Positions 27,987 to 32,998 of a DNA stretch of 32,998 bases are shown in pieces (position 1 is the first letter of the stretch; the number at the start of each line of letters is the position of its first letter). The notes under the pieces are model-generated. The model was not told where the DNA came from. It did no database searches and saw only the letters and a list, made by a program, of their open reading frames with translations. Origin of the DNA: Turicibacter sp. (GTDB taxonomy: Bacteria > Bacillota_I > Bacilli_A > MOL361 > Turicibacteraceae). Made by a program: the position numbers and the translations under genes. The stretch covers positions 1 through 32,998 of the forward strand of contig WRGF01000206.1 of assembly GCA_009787345.1 (NCBI GenBank), written 5' to 3'.

Positions 27987-28619
27987 TCATAGCCCCAACT
28001 CCCTTACCGCTTCTTTGGATAACTTGATTCCGTACACGTGGTACTTCTCTGCAAAGGTTTCCTGACCGCTTTGGTGGCTCTCTGAATGGTGCACCCTACA
28101 CAATGCCATTAATCTATGTCGGCTATGGTCGATGCTGTTCCTGTCCCTTCCTTGCCCCACTGCGTCCACATGATGCGCTTCCGCCTTGGCTCCACATATT
28201 GCACACTTCCTAAATTTCAAGCATAACCATAAATAATTCCCGGTGGATTTTGCCAAATCCGCCGTTTGGTGCGTGAGTGGCGCACCCAACTCAAACGCTG
28301 ATTCTAAGATATGTTCGATGAAGTTTCTAGCCGTTGTCATGTCCGTAGTGCTTAGGCTAAACCAGTCGCAATCGTTTTGTATGACAAAATCACATTTATA
28401 GTAGTTTATCAAAAATAGCGGGTCATGACCTGTAAATTCTGAAATGTCTTTGAGCATGGCATAAATCATCTTCCGTTGAGCTGAACTTATCCGCCTTCCA
28501 TCATCGAGTTTAATTTCCCCTGTGGCTGTTTGTAAGGAATAGGGTAGCGGGCTATCTAGCCTAGCTACCACCCAAACCCCTGAATCGTTCTCCGTGTAAT
28601 CGAAAATTTCAATCCTCAT
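27987..28619 (-). CDS. HNHc nuclease (phage recombination-associated)
   Basis: 210 aa. The N-terminal ~130 residues (YTENDSGVWVVARLDSPLPY, RRISSAQRKMIYAMLKDIS) are the conserved front of the phage 'putative HNHc nuclease' family. The C-terminal nuclease contains CAICGAKAEAHHVDAVGQG with the HH pair, a middle SRHRLMALCRVHHSESHQSG completing the HNH zinc/metal site, with CxxC and C..HH ligands. The family usually lies beside ERF or RecT genes, as here, and is thought to act in recombination. Overlaps ERF by four bases. Confidence 0.85.
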   Translation of the reverse strand: MRIEIFDYTENDSGVWVVARLDSPLPYSLQTATGEIKLDDGRRISSAQRKMIYAMLKDISEFTGHDPLFLINYYKCDFVIQNDCDWFSLSTTDMTTARNFIEHILESAFELGAPLTHQTADLAKSTGNYLWLCLKFRKCAICGAKAEAHHVDAVGQGRDRNSIDHSRHRLMALCRVHHSESHQSGQETFAEKYHVYGIKLSKEAVRELGL

Positions 28620-29233
28620 TTACTTGGCTTCTTGGACAAAACTTCGATAACCTGAATCACTTGGGCAGATGTTAAATCGTCTAAATTTAGAGTTTTGAAA
28701 GTGGATGAAATCCATTGAACGACTGCCTTTTCATCGACATCTTTTTTACGGATAAGTTCCTCGATTTCCTTTCCTCTGTTGGCACCTGTTGCCGGGGTCG
28801 CTTCTTTAATCGGCGGTGCGGACTGCGATGACTTCTTAGGATTCTGGTCTGCTCCGTCTACTTGGTCGCATTCTACGATTTCAAATGCCATGAGCCATAA
28901 GTAACGCCTGCAATACGTTGTCGTTGCTCCGCTGTTTTGGATTGGATTCTTGGCGGTGACACTCATGTAAACGGGATGAATGAAACTGATAAAATCCTCT
29001 GGCTTGTCGCTGTCGATAATTTTTAGGGTCATGTATTCCGGGCTGTTATCGTCCCGATAGTCATAGGATGTTACTGAACATAGTCCGTGTTTTTCTAACA
29101 GGTGCATCATGACCGGGATGAAGTCACCAAGCTCGAAATATTGATAGCCTTGATGCTTATTAAGTCCTGTTTTCTTAATCGGCTTTTCCACAAATTCTGC
29201 TCTAGCACGTTGGAGTTTTTTATAAACGCTCAT
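28616..29233 (-). CDS. erf: ERF-family single-strand annealing protein
   Basis: 205 aa. N-terminal domain: KKTGLNKHQGYQYFELGDF, LLEKHGLCSVTSYDYRDD, NPIQNSGATTTYCRRYLWLM and AFEIVECDQVDGAD, the ERF signature (GxxxTYxRRYxLxxxxxI then D..DGAD). A Pro/Ala linker separates a C-terminal helical region (LIRKKDVDEKAVVQWISS). Anneals complementary ssDNA in phage recombination; partners here are SSB, RusA and HNHc. GGGGAG precedes the ATG. Confidence 0.92.
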   Translation of the reverse strand: MSVYKKLQRARAEFVEKPIKKTGLNKHQGYQYFELGDFIPVMMHLLEKHGLCSVTSYDYRDDNSPEYMTLKIIDSDKPEDFISFIHPVYMSVTAKNPIQNSGATTTYCRRYLWLMAFEIVECDQVDGADQNPKKSSQSAPPIKEATPATGANRGKEIEELIRKKDVDEKAVVQWISSTFKTLNLDDLTSAQVIQVIEVLSKKPSK

Positions 29234-29286
29234 TTCATTTGCTCCCCTCGTATAGCTTCACTTTGATTATAGGGCGGAAACTTCAT
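29230..29286 (-). CDS. Possible 18-aa leader peptide before ERF
   Basis: MKFPPYNQSEAIRGEQMK with AGGGG seven bases before the ATG, ending in a 4-base ATGA overlap with the ERF start. The coupling geometry favours a translated leader, but so short an ORF can arise by chance. The remaining gap 29287-29444 holds a hairpin AAAGCCC/GGGCTTT (29336-29355) with a weak ATTTTG tail on the plus strand, and no gene that I see. Confidence 0.3.
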   Translation of the reverse strand: MKFPPYNQSEAIRGEQMK

Positions 29287-29444
29287 CGTGTGCCCCTAGA
29301 ATTTTCAAGTTTCTTAAAATATTTGAAAGCCTTTTAAAGCCCGCTAGGGGCTTTATTTTGCCTGTCCACTATCATGGGTCGTTTTACTCTCCAAAATCGC
29401 TCTAGGATACCTTAAAATCGTTTTCAATGGCATTTCACGTTTAA

Positions 29445-30215
29445 TTAAAAGGGGCAACTGTAATAGTTGGTATCTTCCTTCAATTCCCCTGTGGCTGTTT
29501 TGTAGAATCCGTCAGGCACTTCGTGGGTCTGGCGGGACTGGTTCAAGTAACTTTCCATCTTCGTTCCGAAAAGCGTTTCGGGTCTAAGGTACTGGCTCAT
29601 GTCTGGCTTTAGGAGCCATTCGGCTGTTTTGGTGTCGATGACCGTTTTAAAGTCCTCGACCGTGAAGCCCTCTTTAAGTCGGGCATTAATTTTGGTCTGG
29701 GTCGCCTTTGAAGTCGCTTTGAACTTCTGACCCGTTTTGAGGTTTAAGTAATCCACGATTTCTGAAAAATGGGCGCTGTCGGTGCCAACCGACAATGTAT
29801 TCTTTTTAGTTATTAAATTAGTTATTAAGTCTTTGTTATTTACTGCGTCACTTTTGCCGTGGGGGTCATAGCAACTATGCGATGAGGTTTCTGGCAAAAC
29901 TGCTATGAGGGTCGTGTCATTTTTGACGTTAGGTTTTAGAGGGAAAATGCGTCTTTCCTTTACCACGTTCGTACCATCTTCGTAAATCAATTCCCGCTCC
30001 AACCATCCGTTATTTTCTAATGATTCTAATGCCCGCTGTATGGTGCTAATACTTGTACCGTACAAATCTGCTAACGCCTTATTTGAAGCATAACAATAGC
30101 CTTTTTCGTGCGATAAGCCCAATAATTCTGCGTAAATCACTTTATCTGACCATGATAATTTCTCATCGTACCTCACTTCACTTGGCAAAACGGTATAACC
30201 TATTGGTTTTTTCAA
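29445..30215 (-). CDS. HTH replication-initiator protein (phage O-like / replisome organizer)
   Basis: 256 aa. The N-terminal winged helix (GYTVLPSEVRYDEKLSWSDK, YASNKALADLYGTSISTIQR, ALESLENNGWLERELIYED) is the helix_turn_helix domain of phage replication proteins. A low-complexity centre (about 95-145) is followed by the conserved phage C-terminal domain (VDYLNLKTGQKFKATSKATQ, NARLKEGFTVEDFKTVID, YLRPETLFGTKMESYLNQ), seen in replisome organizers that hand over the helicase. It overlaps the helicase loader by four bases. Origins of such phages commonly lie inside this gene, and dyads and AT-rich repeats occur in the central part. Confidence 0.85.
   Translation of the reverse strand: MKKPIGYTVLPSEVRYDEKLSWSDKVIYAELLGLSHEKGYCYASNKALADLYGTSISTIQRALESLENNGWLERELIYEDGTNVVKERRIFPLKPNVKNDTTLIAVLPETSSHSCYDPHGKSDAVNNKDLITNLITKKNTLSVGTDSAHFSEIVDYLNLKTGQKFKATSKATQTKINARLKEGFTVEDFKTVIDTKTAEWLLKPDMSQYLRPETLFGTKMESYLNQSRQTHEVPDGFYKTATGELKEDTNYYSCPF
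29777..29935. other. Candidate replication origin inside the initiator gene
   Basis: From left to right: a 7-bp hairpin TGTCGGT/ACCGACA (29777-29794), two direct copies of TTAGTTATTAA (29806-29816 and 29818-29828) in an AT-rich stretch, then GC-richer dyads: TCATAGCA (29866-29873) with TGCTATGA (29901-29908), CATAG/CTATG (29867-29879) and GTCA/TGAC (29916-29927). The coding sequence here is the variable linker of the initiator, the usual site of phage origins with iterons beside an AT-rich unwinding element. Not proven. Confidence 0.45.
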
Positions 30216-31240
30216 TTCTCCACGTCCTTTGTCCGATAATTTTTCTTTTTGTCATATTTGACGGTTACAAAATATTCCCCCGCCTTTTCTATCATTCGAC
30301 CTGAAACGGCTTCGTTTAATTCCAAAAGTTGTTCGGTTTTCATCTCCGTGCTGATAATAGTGATTTTGTCTGTTGCATACCTCCGATTAATCAGCCGGAA
30401 TAAAATGGTCATGTCGTAGGAACTGCTTTGCCCTTTGAATAAGTCATCAATGTAAAGCACTGCAACGTTGGCATATTCATCCATCAAAGCCATTTGCCTG
30501 TCCAGTGGAGTGTCTTTGTACGATGCCATGAAGTCCGGGTATACCAAATATTTTGTGGCATAGCCGTTGGCGGTAATGTAATTGGTAACGATACTGCAAA
30601 TGAGGGTTTTACCTAAGCCCGACTGACCTGAAAACAAAAACCATTTTCCTTCCTGCCAACCTTTTTTGGTGTAATCACTTGCTTTGTCGAAAATATACTG
30701 TTGATATTTTTCGGTCACTTGATAATCGCTGAATTTTAAATCCGTCAATTTCCCTAAATTGCTTTGTTGATTCTGCTTCTTCACGCTTCGTTGTTGGACG
30801 CACCCGCACACCGTCCATCCTGTAAGCCCTGTATGTGTCTTTGTGACGCTTTTAGCTAGTGTCGTGTGTACATTTTCTGGGGCTACCCTTAAAACGTCCT
30901 TGTAGGCTTTTTCTATGTCTAGGTGCTGATAAAACCCAAGTTTGTTCTTGCAAATCTGGCAGTCGTAGCCATCGCCTAAATCCCAATGGCGTTCACCCTC
31001 GTGCCGTAAACTTAATTCATCCAGTTTTTTCAAATCGGCGGTTTCGATTTCCCAAAAATCCAAGCTGTCCATGTGGCGGTTGAAAATCTCATCCAGTTCC
31101 GCCTTGTGCTCCTTAATACATTCACCGATGGATTTCATGGGTGGAAGTTGTGAAATTGTCGCATCTGTCTTTTTGTCCAATCGGTCTTTTTGCATTTCTT
31201 CTAAAATTTTTACCTTACTTATTAATTCTTGTTCGGTCAT
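30212..31240 (-). CDS. DnaC/DnaI-like helicase loader ATPase
   Basis: 342 aa from the ATG preceded by GTGGGGA. The N-terminal ~90 residues are helical. Cys pairs CQIC (about 94-97) and CGC (about 145-147) probably bind zinc, as in DnaI-type loaders. The AAA+ domain has Walker A GQSGLGKT (about 205-212), Walker B AVLYIDDLF (about 260-268), a sensor segment KITIISTEM and an arginine-rich SGRMIEKAG. It loads the replicative helicase at the phage origin with the initiator protein coded downstream. Longer than bacterial DnaC (about 245 aa), similar to DnaI with its N-terminal helicase-binding domain. Confidence 0.92.
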   Translation of the reverse strand: MTEQELISKVKILEEMQKDRLDKKTDATISQLPPMKSIGECIKEHKAELDEIFNRHMDSLDFWEIETADLKKLDELSLRHEGERHWDLGDGYDCQICKNKLGFYQHLDIEKAYKDVLRVAPENVHTTLAKSVTKTHTGLTGWTVCGCVQQRSVKKQNQQSNLGKLTDLKFSDYQVTEKYQQYIFDKASDYTKKGWQEGKWFLFSGQSGLGKTLICSIVTNYITANGYATKYLVYPDFMASYKDTPLDRQMALMDEYANVAVLYIDDLFKGQSSSYDMTILFRLINRRYATDKITIISTEMKTEQLLELNEAVSGRMIEKAGEYFVTVKYDKKKNYRTKDVEN

Positions 31241-31253
31241 CAAATCCCCACTT

Positions 31254-31282
31254 TCCCCCAGAAGGGGAGGGGCTATTGCCCC
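31254..31282 (-). promoter_or_regulatory. Tandem GC hairpins before the helicase loader
   Basis: Two adjoining hairpins on the minus strand: GGGGC, AATA, GCCCC (31282-31269), then TCCCC, TTCTG, GGGGA (31268-31254). No T-run follows, so not a classic terminator. The G-rich ribosome binding site GTGGGGA lies 10 bases further on and could pair with the C-tracts, so a translation-control leader is possible. Confidence 0.45.
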
Positions 31283-31474
31283 TTAGTAATCCCAATCCCG
31301 GTCATAGTCACTGCTGTAAAGGTTCACTTCCAAATCGGTGATTTCGTTGTCATTGTTTTTTAGAATGTCCGGGATAAGTGCGTCCAGTTTTTCGCACGCT
31401 TCTTCTTCGGTGTGAGCGCCGACGATGATGGAACCTTTGGTGACAATGGTAAAGTTCAGTTCATAACTCCTCAT
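31283..31474 (-). CDS. 63-aa acidic protein of unknown function
   Basis: Starts at MRSYELNFTIVTKGSIIVGA (GGGGAGG upstream) and ends EVNLYSSDYDRDWDY. An extension upstream lies over the 111-aa gene and is rejected. It is acidic, with a strand-helix-strand look (HTEEEACEKLDALIPDIL). No family recognised. Its stop is the last codon before the tandem hairpins. Confidence 0.65.
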   Translation of the reverse strand: MRSYELNFTIVTKGSIIVGAHTEEEACEKLDALIPDILKNNDNEITDLEVNLYSSDYDRDWDY

Positions 31475-31476
31475 GG

Positions 31477-31812
31477 TTATTTCCTCCCCTTCGTGGATGC
31501 TAACAATGCCCCCGCTTTTAGTCCCTGAATAAATCCTAACATGAAAGCGATAATGAAGATGATGAGGGCGACTTGCAAGCCTTGCATGGGGGTGATGCCC
31601 CAAGGCATTTTTTTGATGGCTTCCTTAGCTGTTCTCTTGACTGCTTCCCTTCTGATGGTTTGAGTTACTTTTTGTTTGATGGGTTTGGCAACCACTTCTT
31701 TTAACGGTTCTGCTAATGTGAATGCTCTGCCCGCTCCTCCCCTTAGCGGAGCATCTCCGAAGTACTTTGTACTGCTTTCCCTTGCTAATACCATCCAATC
31801 CAAATTATCCAT
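31477..31812 (-). CDS. 111-aa protein with one C-terminal transmembrane helix
   Basis: From the ATG with AGGAAGG upstream. The N-terminus (DNLDWMVLARESSTKYF) is followed by a basic helical stretch (KPIKQKVTQTIRREAVKRTA) and a transmembrane segment (LQVALIIFIIAFMLGFI, about residues 82-98) ending in a short basic tail. Probably a membrane-bound early protein. Unknown function. Three bases separate it from the next gene. Confidence 0.65.
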   Translation of the reverse strand: MDNLDWMVLARESSTKYFGDAPLRGGAGRAFTLAEPLKEVVAKPIKQKVTQTIRREAVKRTAKEAIKKMPWGITPMQGLQVALIIFIIAFMLGFIQGLKAGALLASTKGRK

Positions 31813-31823
31813 GGCATCCTTCC

Positions 31824-32105
31824 TCAATTCATCAATAGGGCATCGTTTTTGTAAATCTTGTCGTGAATGTCCCAGATTTCCAACATCGTCACTGGCTTAT
31901 CCTCAATCACCCTTTCGTAAAAATCCAGTAGCTTTTGAGTGTCCCACCCGACATTTTTCCGAAATACCACATAATCGTTAAAGGTCACGCATAACCAAAA
32001 CCTCACATCATCATTGGCGGTGGAAACGTCCCAACTACTTGATAAAATCCTGACCATTTTATTCGGTGCATAATCGTAAGCCATCACTGTCCGCTTGCTT
32101 GCCAT
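31824..32105 (-). CDS. 93-aa protein of unknown function
   Basis: MASKRTVMAYDYAPNKMV, then DVRFWLCVTFNDYVVFRKNV and a helical C-terminus (KLLDFYERVIEDKPVTMLEI). Mixed alpha/beta and aromatic-rich. GGGGGGGAG precedes the start. The N-terminal half is similar in style to the 68-aa neighbour (strand-rich with W and Y), but I cannot show homology. Confidence 0.65.
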   Translation of the reverse strand: MASKRTVMAYDYAPNKMVRILSSSWDVSTANDDVRFWLCVTFNDYVVFRKNVGWDTQKLLDFYERVIEDKPVTMLEIWDIHDKIYKNDALLMN

Positions 32106-32116
32106 AGGCTCCCCCC

Positions 32117-32323
32117 CTAGTCCCTTGGATGACGGTTCATGAAGAAGTGTTCGAATGCATCGTTGGCTTTAGCATAGCTCTGATATAGCTTATCAGATTC
32201 TGGTTTGTCGGAACCGCCACGGTAGGTACATACCCAGTAGTTGAACCCATTGCCTGACATGATGACTTCCACGAGGTCTTGACCTTGGTAATATTTGAAA
32301 CTGGCTAAGTTCTTAACGAACAT
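32117..32323 (-). CDS. 68-aa protein of unknown function
   Basis: MFVKNLASFKYYQGQDLVEV, FNYWVCTYRGGSDKPESD, ending AFEHFFMNRHPRD. Small, probably beta-beta-alpha, aromatic-rich. GGGGAG precedes the start. No family recognised. Confidence 0.65.
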   Translation of the reverse strand: MFVKNLASFKYYQGQDLVEVIMSGNGFNYWVCTYRGGSDKPESDKLYQSYAKANDAFEHFFMNRHPRD

Positions 32324-32325
32324 GG

Positions 32326-32592
32326 TTATCGCTCCCCTTTTTTGATTAATCTCAATTTCTGGCTACCCGCTTCGGGCTTGTCGGTTAAACCTTCCATGGA
32401 ATCTTCGGCTACCATGTCCCAGTAGGCATCTAGCCCGACTTTGATAAATACCTCCATCAAGTCCATTTCAAACGCTCCCCTTGGAACGTCAATGCCATAT
32501 TTCTCCCAAATCGTTTCTTGGACATTGTCCACCGCACGTTGCACCGACTCGTATAGTTCTTCTGATAATGTGACTGCTATTTCCCTACTCAT
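32326..32592 (-). CDS. 88-aa protein of unknown function
   Basis: From the ATG that overlaps the stop of the previous gene (GATGAGTAG). A GTG three codons earlier is an alternative. SREIAVTLSEELYESVQRAV is a possible RHH-like or helical start; the rest is acidic and helical (DMVAEDSMEGLTDKPEAG) with a basic end KLRLIKKGER. No weighty match to a family. Translational coupling is likely since the ribosome binding site is weak. Confidence 0.6.
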   Translation of the reverse strand: MSREIAVTLSEELYESVQRAVDNVQETIWEKYGIDVPRGAFEMDLMEVFIKVGLDAYWDMVAEDSMEGLTDKPEAGSQKLRLIKKGER

Positions 32593-32815
32593 CAAAATCA
32601 CCGTCCATATCGTAGAATTTTTTCGGGATGTTAAAATTCACTTTCATGGCTTTTCCCCTTAAGTGGTGGACTTGGAAGAATAATGCCCATATCAAAATCA
32701 CACCGATATACTTAGGGTAGATGAATAAATACCGTTGCCCGTAGGTCATGAGCCACATGACGCTAACGTCTGCTAAATCGTACTTTTTTTGTAAACGCTC
32801 CTTGTCACTTTTCAT
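32585..32815 (-). CDS. 76-aa membrane-associated protein
   Basis: A basic start (MKSDKERLQKKYDLADVSVM), one hydrophobic segment (YLFIYPKYIGVILIWALFF, about 29-47), then a short soluble tail (KVNFNIPKKFYDMDGDFDE). An internal ATG for the last 20 residues has its own AAGGGG ribosome binding site, so a separate short product is possible. Overlaps the upstream gene by 11 bases. Unknown function. Confidence 0.55.
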   Translation of the reverse strand: MKSDKERLQKKYDLADVSVMWLMTYGQRYLFIYPKYIGVILIWALFFQVHHLRGKAMKVNFNIPKKFYDMDGDFDE

Positions 32816-32998
32816 TTAACCTTGCCCCCATCCTTCTCCTAATGTCTTGCGCTCTGCGGTATAATGCCCGCTTGTTGACCCCTAGAATTTCTGCGATTTC
32901 TGCATAACTATATCCGTCCGCCATTAATTGGATAAGTTCCTTATTGGCGGGCGTTGTCGCCCGACTGTTCAAATATTCTTCGATGATGCCTTCTAACT
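32805..32998 (-). CDS. Partial HTH protein (sigma-70 region 4-like)
   Basis: The C-terminal ~63 residues of a gene that runs in from the right edge. NKELIQLMADGYSYAEIAEI then LGVNKRALYRRAQDIRRRM is a helix-turn-helix of the sigma region 4/LuxR-like type, ending in a basic tail (GARLNEK). Early phage genes of this type are often regulators or origin-binding proteins. It overlaps the next gene by 11 bases. Confidence 0.7.
   Translation of the reverse strand, partial: LEGIIEEYLNSRATTPANKELIQLMADGYSYAEIAEILGVNKRALYRRAQDIRRRMGARLNEK

Noticed and set aside
29336-29360. Terminator in the gap before ERF (AAAGCCC/GGGCTTT)
   Set aside because: On the minus strand the stem is followed by AAAAGG, and on the plus strand only by ATTTTG with no gene to end. 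Too weak to call.
1-32998. CRISPR array, insertion sequence, rRNA or tRNA genes
   Set aside because: No spaced identical repeats, transposase motifs, terminal inverted repeats with target duplications, or tRNA folds were found on reading both strands.

Overview
The window reads as about 33 kb of a tailed-phage genome (prophage or free temperate phage) of a low-GC Gram-positive host (Bacillota). The evidence is strong AGGAGG-type ribosome binding sites, densely packed overlapping genes almost all on the minus strand, and siphovirus families typical of Bacilli (GP20-type scaffold, SPP1 gp6/gp7-type portal and MuF protein, TP901-type tape measure, ERF, HNHc, AntA/ORF6C, Rha, ArpU-like regulator). 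The antirepressor and Rha genes point to a temperate lifestyle. No integrase, CI-type repressor, holin, endolysin, rRNA or tRNA is visible, so both ends of the phage lie outside the window. I cannot name the host.

Transcription runs right to left. From about 33.0 to 24.1 kb is the early/replication block: a partial HTH gene, six small unknown genes, a DnaC/DnaI-like helicase loader, an HTH replication-initiator protein with a candidate origin inside it, ERF annealing protein, HNHc nuclease, Rha, SSB, an AntA antirepressor, small genes, RusA, a decayed Rha copy, a MazG-like protein and an ArpU/sigma-like late regulator. A strong minus-strand terminator closes this block at about 24.07 kb.

From about 24.0 to 16.4 kb come two ParB-domain proteins (one fused to a methyltransferase), a plus-strand gene with its own promoter and terminator, terS, terL, a portal gene that appears to start at AUU, and a MuF head protein with a long C-terminal extension followed by a possible immunity gene and a terminator. 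From 16.4 to 7.4 kb are scaffold, two paralogous major capsid proteins flanking an Ig-like decoration protein, four connector/tail-completion proteins, the major tail protein (ending in a terminator), two large fibre-like structural proteins with a shared N-terminus, and the gpG/gpGT tail chaperones with a -1 frameshift site GGGTTTT. From 5.4 to 1 are tape measure, Dit, a Tal-type tail protein and the start of one more structural gene.

The most unusual part is about 2 kb (5375-7430) inserted between the tail chaperones and the tape measure gene, which are normally adjacent. It holds (i) an acidic 54-aa protein overlapping a PemK/MazF-like 132-aa protein, served by an extended -10 promoter; (ii) a plus-strand 44-aa basic gene with its own terminator; (iii) a membrane-anchored, Glu/Pro-rich protein with an Excalibur domain; and (iv) a plus-strand 30-aa membrane peptide whose ribosome binding site is hidden in a hairpin and which is covered by a predicted antisense RNA. 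The last has the layout of a type I toxin-antitoxin locus. The island is bracketed and split by terminators on both strands, so it looks like several independently expressed accessory genes (morons) inside the late operon.
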